Shown here in pieces: positions 59,089 to 59,222 of a stretch of 59,222 bases of DNA (positions within the stretch are counted from its first letter, which is position 1; every line of letters starts with the position of its first letter). The stretch is taken from assembly GCA_003696675.1 (NCBI GenBank), contig RFGH01000192.1, forward strand, positions 1-59,222, in the 5' to 3' direction. This DNA comes from Planctomycetota bacterium (lineage in GTDB: Bacteria > Planctomycetota > Phycisphaerae > Phycisphaerales > UBA1924). The translations under genes were made by a program, and so were the position numbers. The notes beneath the pieces were generated by a model. It worked only from the letters and a program-made list of their open reading frames with translations. It was not told where the DNA came from and searched no databases.

Positions 59089-59222
59089 ATGCTCACGCTC
59101 GACTTTGCCAACGGCCTCTCCACCCGCGTCGGCCCCCACGGCCTCGACCCCGCCCGGGTCCACCCCGACTCCGAGCCCGCCCGCGGCGTCTCCGCCCTCA
59201 CCGAACGCCTCGCCGCCTCCCG
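59089..59222 (+). CDS. pgi: Probable glucose-6-phosphate isomerase, 5' fragment
   Basis: Only the first 44 codons are inside the window. The start LTLDFANGLSTRVGPHGLDP resembles the beginning of bacterial glucose-6-phosphate isomerases (the Thermotoga type starts LKFDFSNLFEPNISG). The remainder is too short to decide. The leaderless-type box at 59077 supports the ATG. If it is pgi, this and pgk would be the glycolytic genes of the window. Confidence in the function is low. Confidence 0.45.
   Translation, partial: MLTLDFANGLSTRVGPHGLDPARVHPDSEPARGVSALTERLAAS

Noticed and set aside
1..59222. tRNA, rRNA, CRISPR, insertion sequence or prophage
   Set aside because: I saw no regular spaced direct repeats, cloverleaf-like tRNA ends, transposase or integrase motifs, or phage structural genes on either strand.

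Overview
This window is a gene-dense, high-GC bacterial chromosome segment with no rRNA, tRNA, CRISPR array, transposase or phage module that I could see. It looks like a planctomycete of the Phycisphaerae type (inference). The clues are two secreted proteins ending in the planctomycete GC-type dockerin tail (repeats of the form LNFFDVxAY and a final GCP/PCP), two exported proteins ending in a PEP-CTERM-like V/P-x-P-G, hydrophobic stretch, RRRR anchor, an ECF-like sigma factor beside a large Ser/Thr kinase, and several large exported proteins without clear relatives.

Layout. 1-3585: Fo half of an ATP synthase operon (AtpZ/I-like, AtpI-like, atpB, atpE, atpF, atpH); the F1 genes atpAGDC do not follow. 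3611-5585: intrinsic terminator, pgk and an overlapping small kinase-like gene. 5586-7055: low-GC secreted SGNH hydrolase. 7235-11739: stress-protein-like gene, mutL, HIT protein, birA, nadC. 11842-14753: fabI and a tandem pair of paralogous surface proteins with a small gene between. 14866-19176 (minus): DUF1844 protein and sdhC-sdhA-sdhB. 19277-24364: SurA-like lipoprotein, yraN, a sensor kinase and a secreted endonuclease I. 24505-32393: miaB, a two-gene VWA/Gln-Pro-rich membrane operon, trpD. 32320-36807: sigma factor plus transmembrane Ser/Thr kinase, and a divergent membrane-anchored coiled-coil protein. 37032-44766: mreBCD, a sugar-nucleotidyltransferase-like gene, polA, prmC. 44770-50339: PAS-GAF-receiver protein, GldA-like ATPase and a GldF/GldG fusion. 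50262-58988 (minus): ppa, hpt, a membrane PH domain fused to CoaE, rho with a long disordered N-terminus, then a tightly overlapping four-gene membrane/export operon of unknown role. 59089-end: start of a probable pgi.

The most striking signal is not a gene. At least nine genes without a usable Shine-Dalgarno have a TAnnnT-type -10 box (one is GATAAT) exactly six bases before the start codon, and others have it at five or eight. That geometry puts transcription initiation on the start codon itself, so a substantial leaderless mRNA class is inferred here (ppa, hpt, probable pgi, polA, prmC, HIT, SGNH hydrolase, trpD, small gene at 13550; also mutL, nadC, miaB, the sensor kinase). Genes inside operons instead use ATGA/GTGA overlaps, and leadered genes use strong GGAGG sites with hairpin terminators.

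Other leads are a CoaE enzyme fused to a membrane PH domain, a terminator placed just before the pgk start, a response regulator retaining a DHp-like helix without its histidine, and a long poly-Gly disordered extension on Rho. All functional calls come from motif recognition in the translated sequence; no database search was run.
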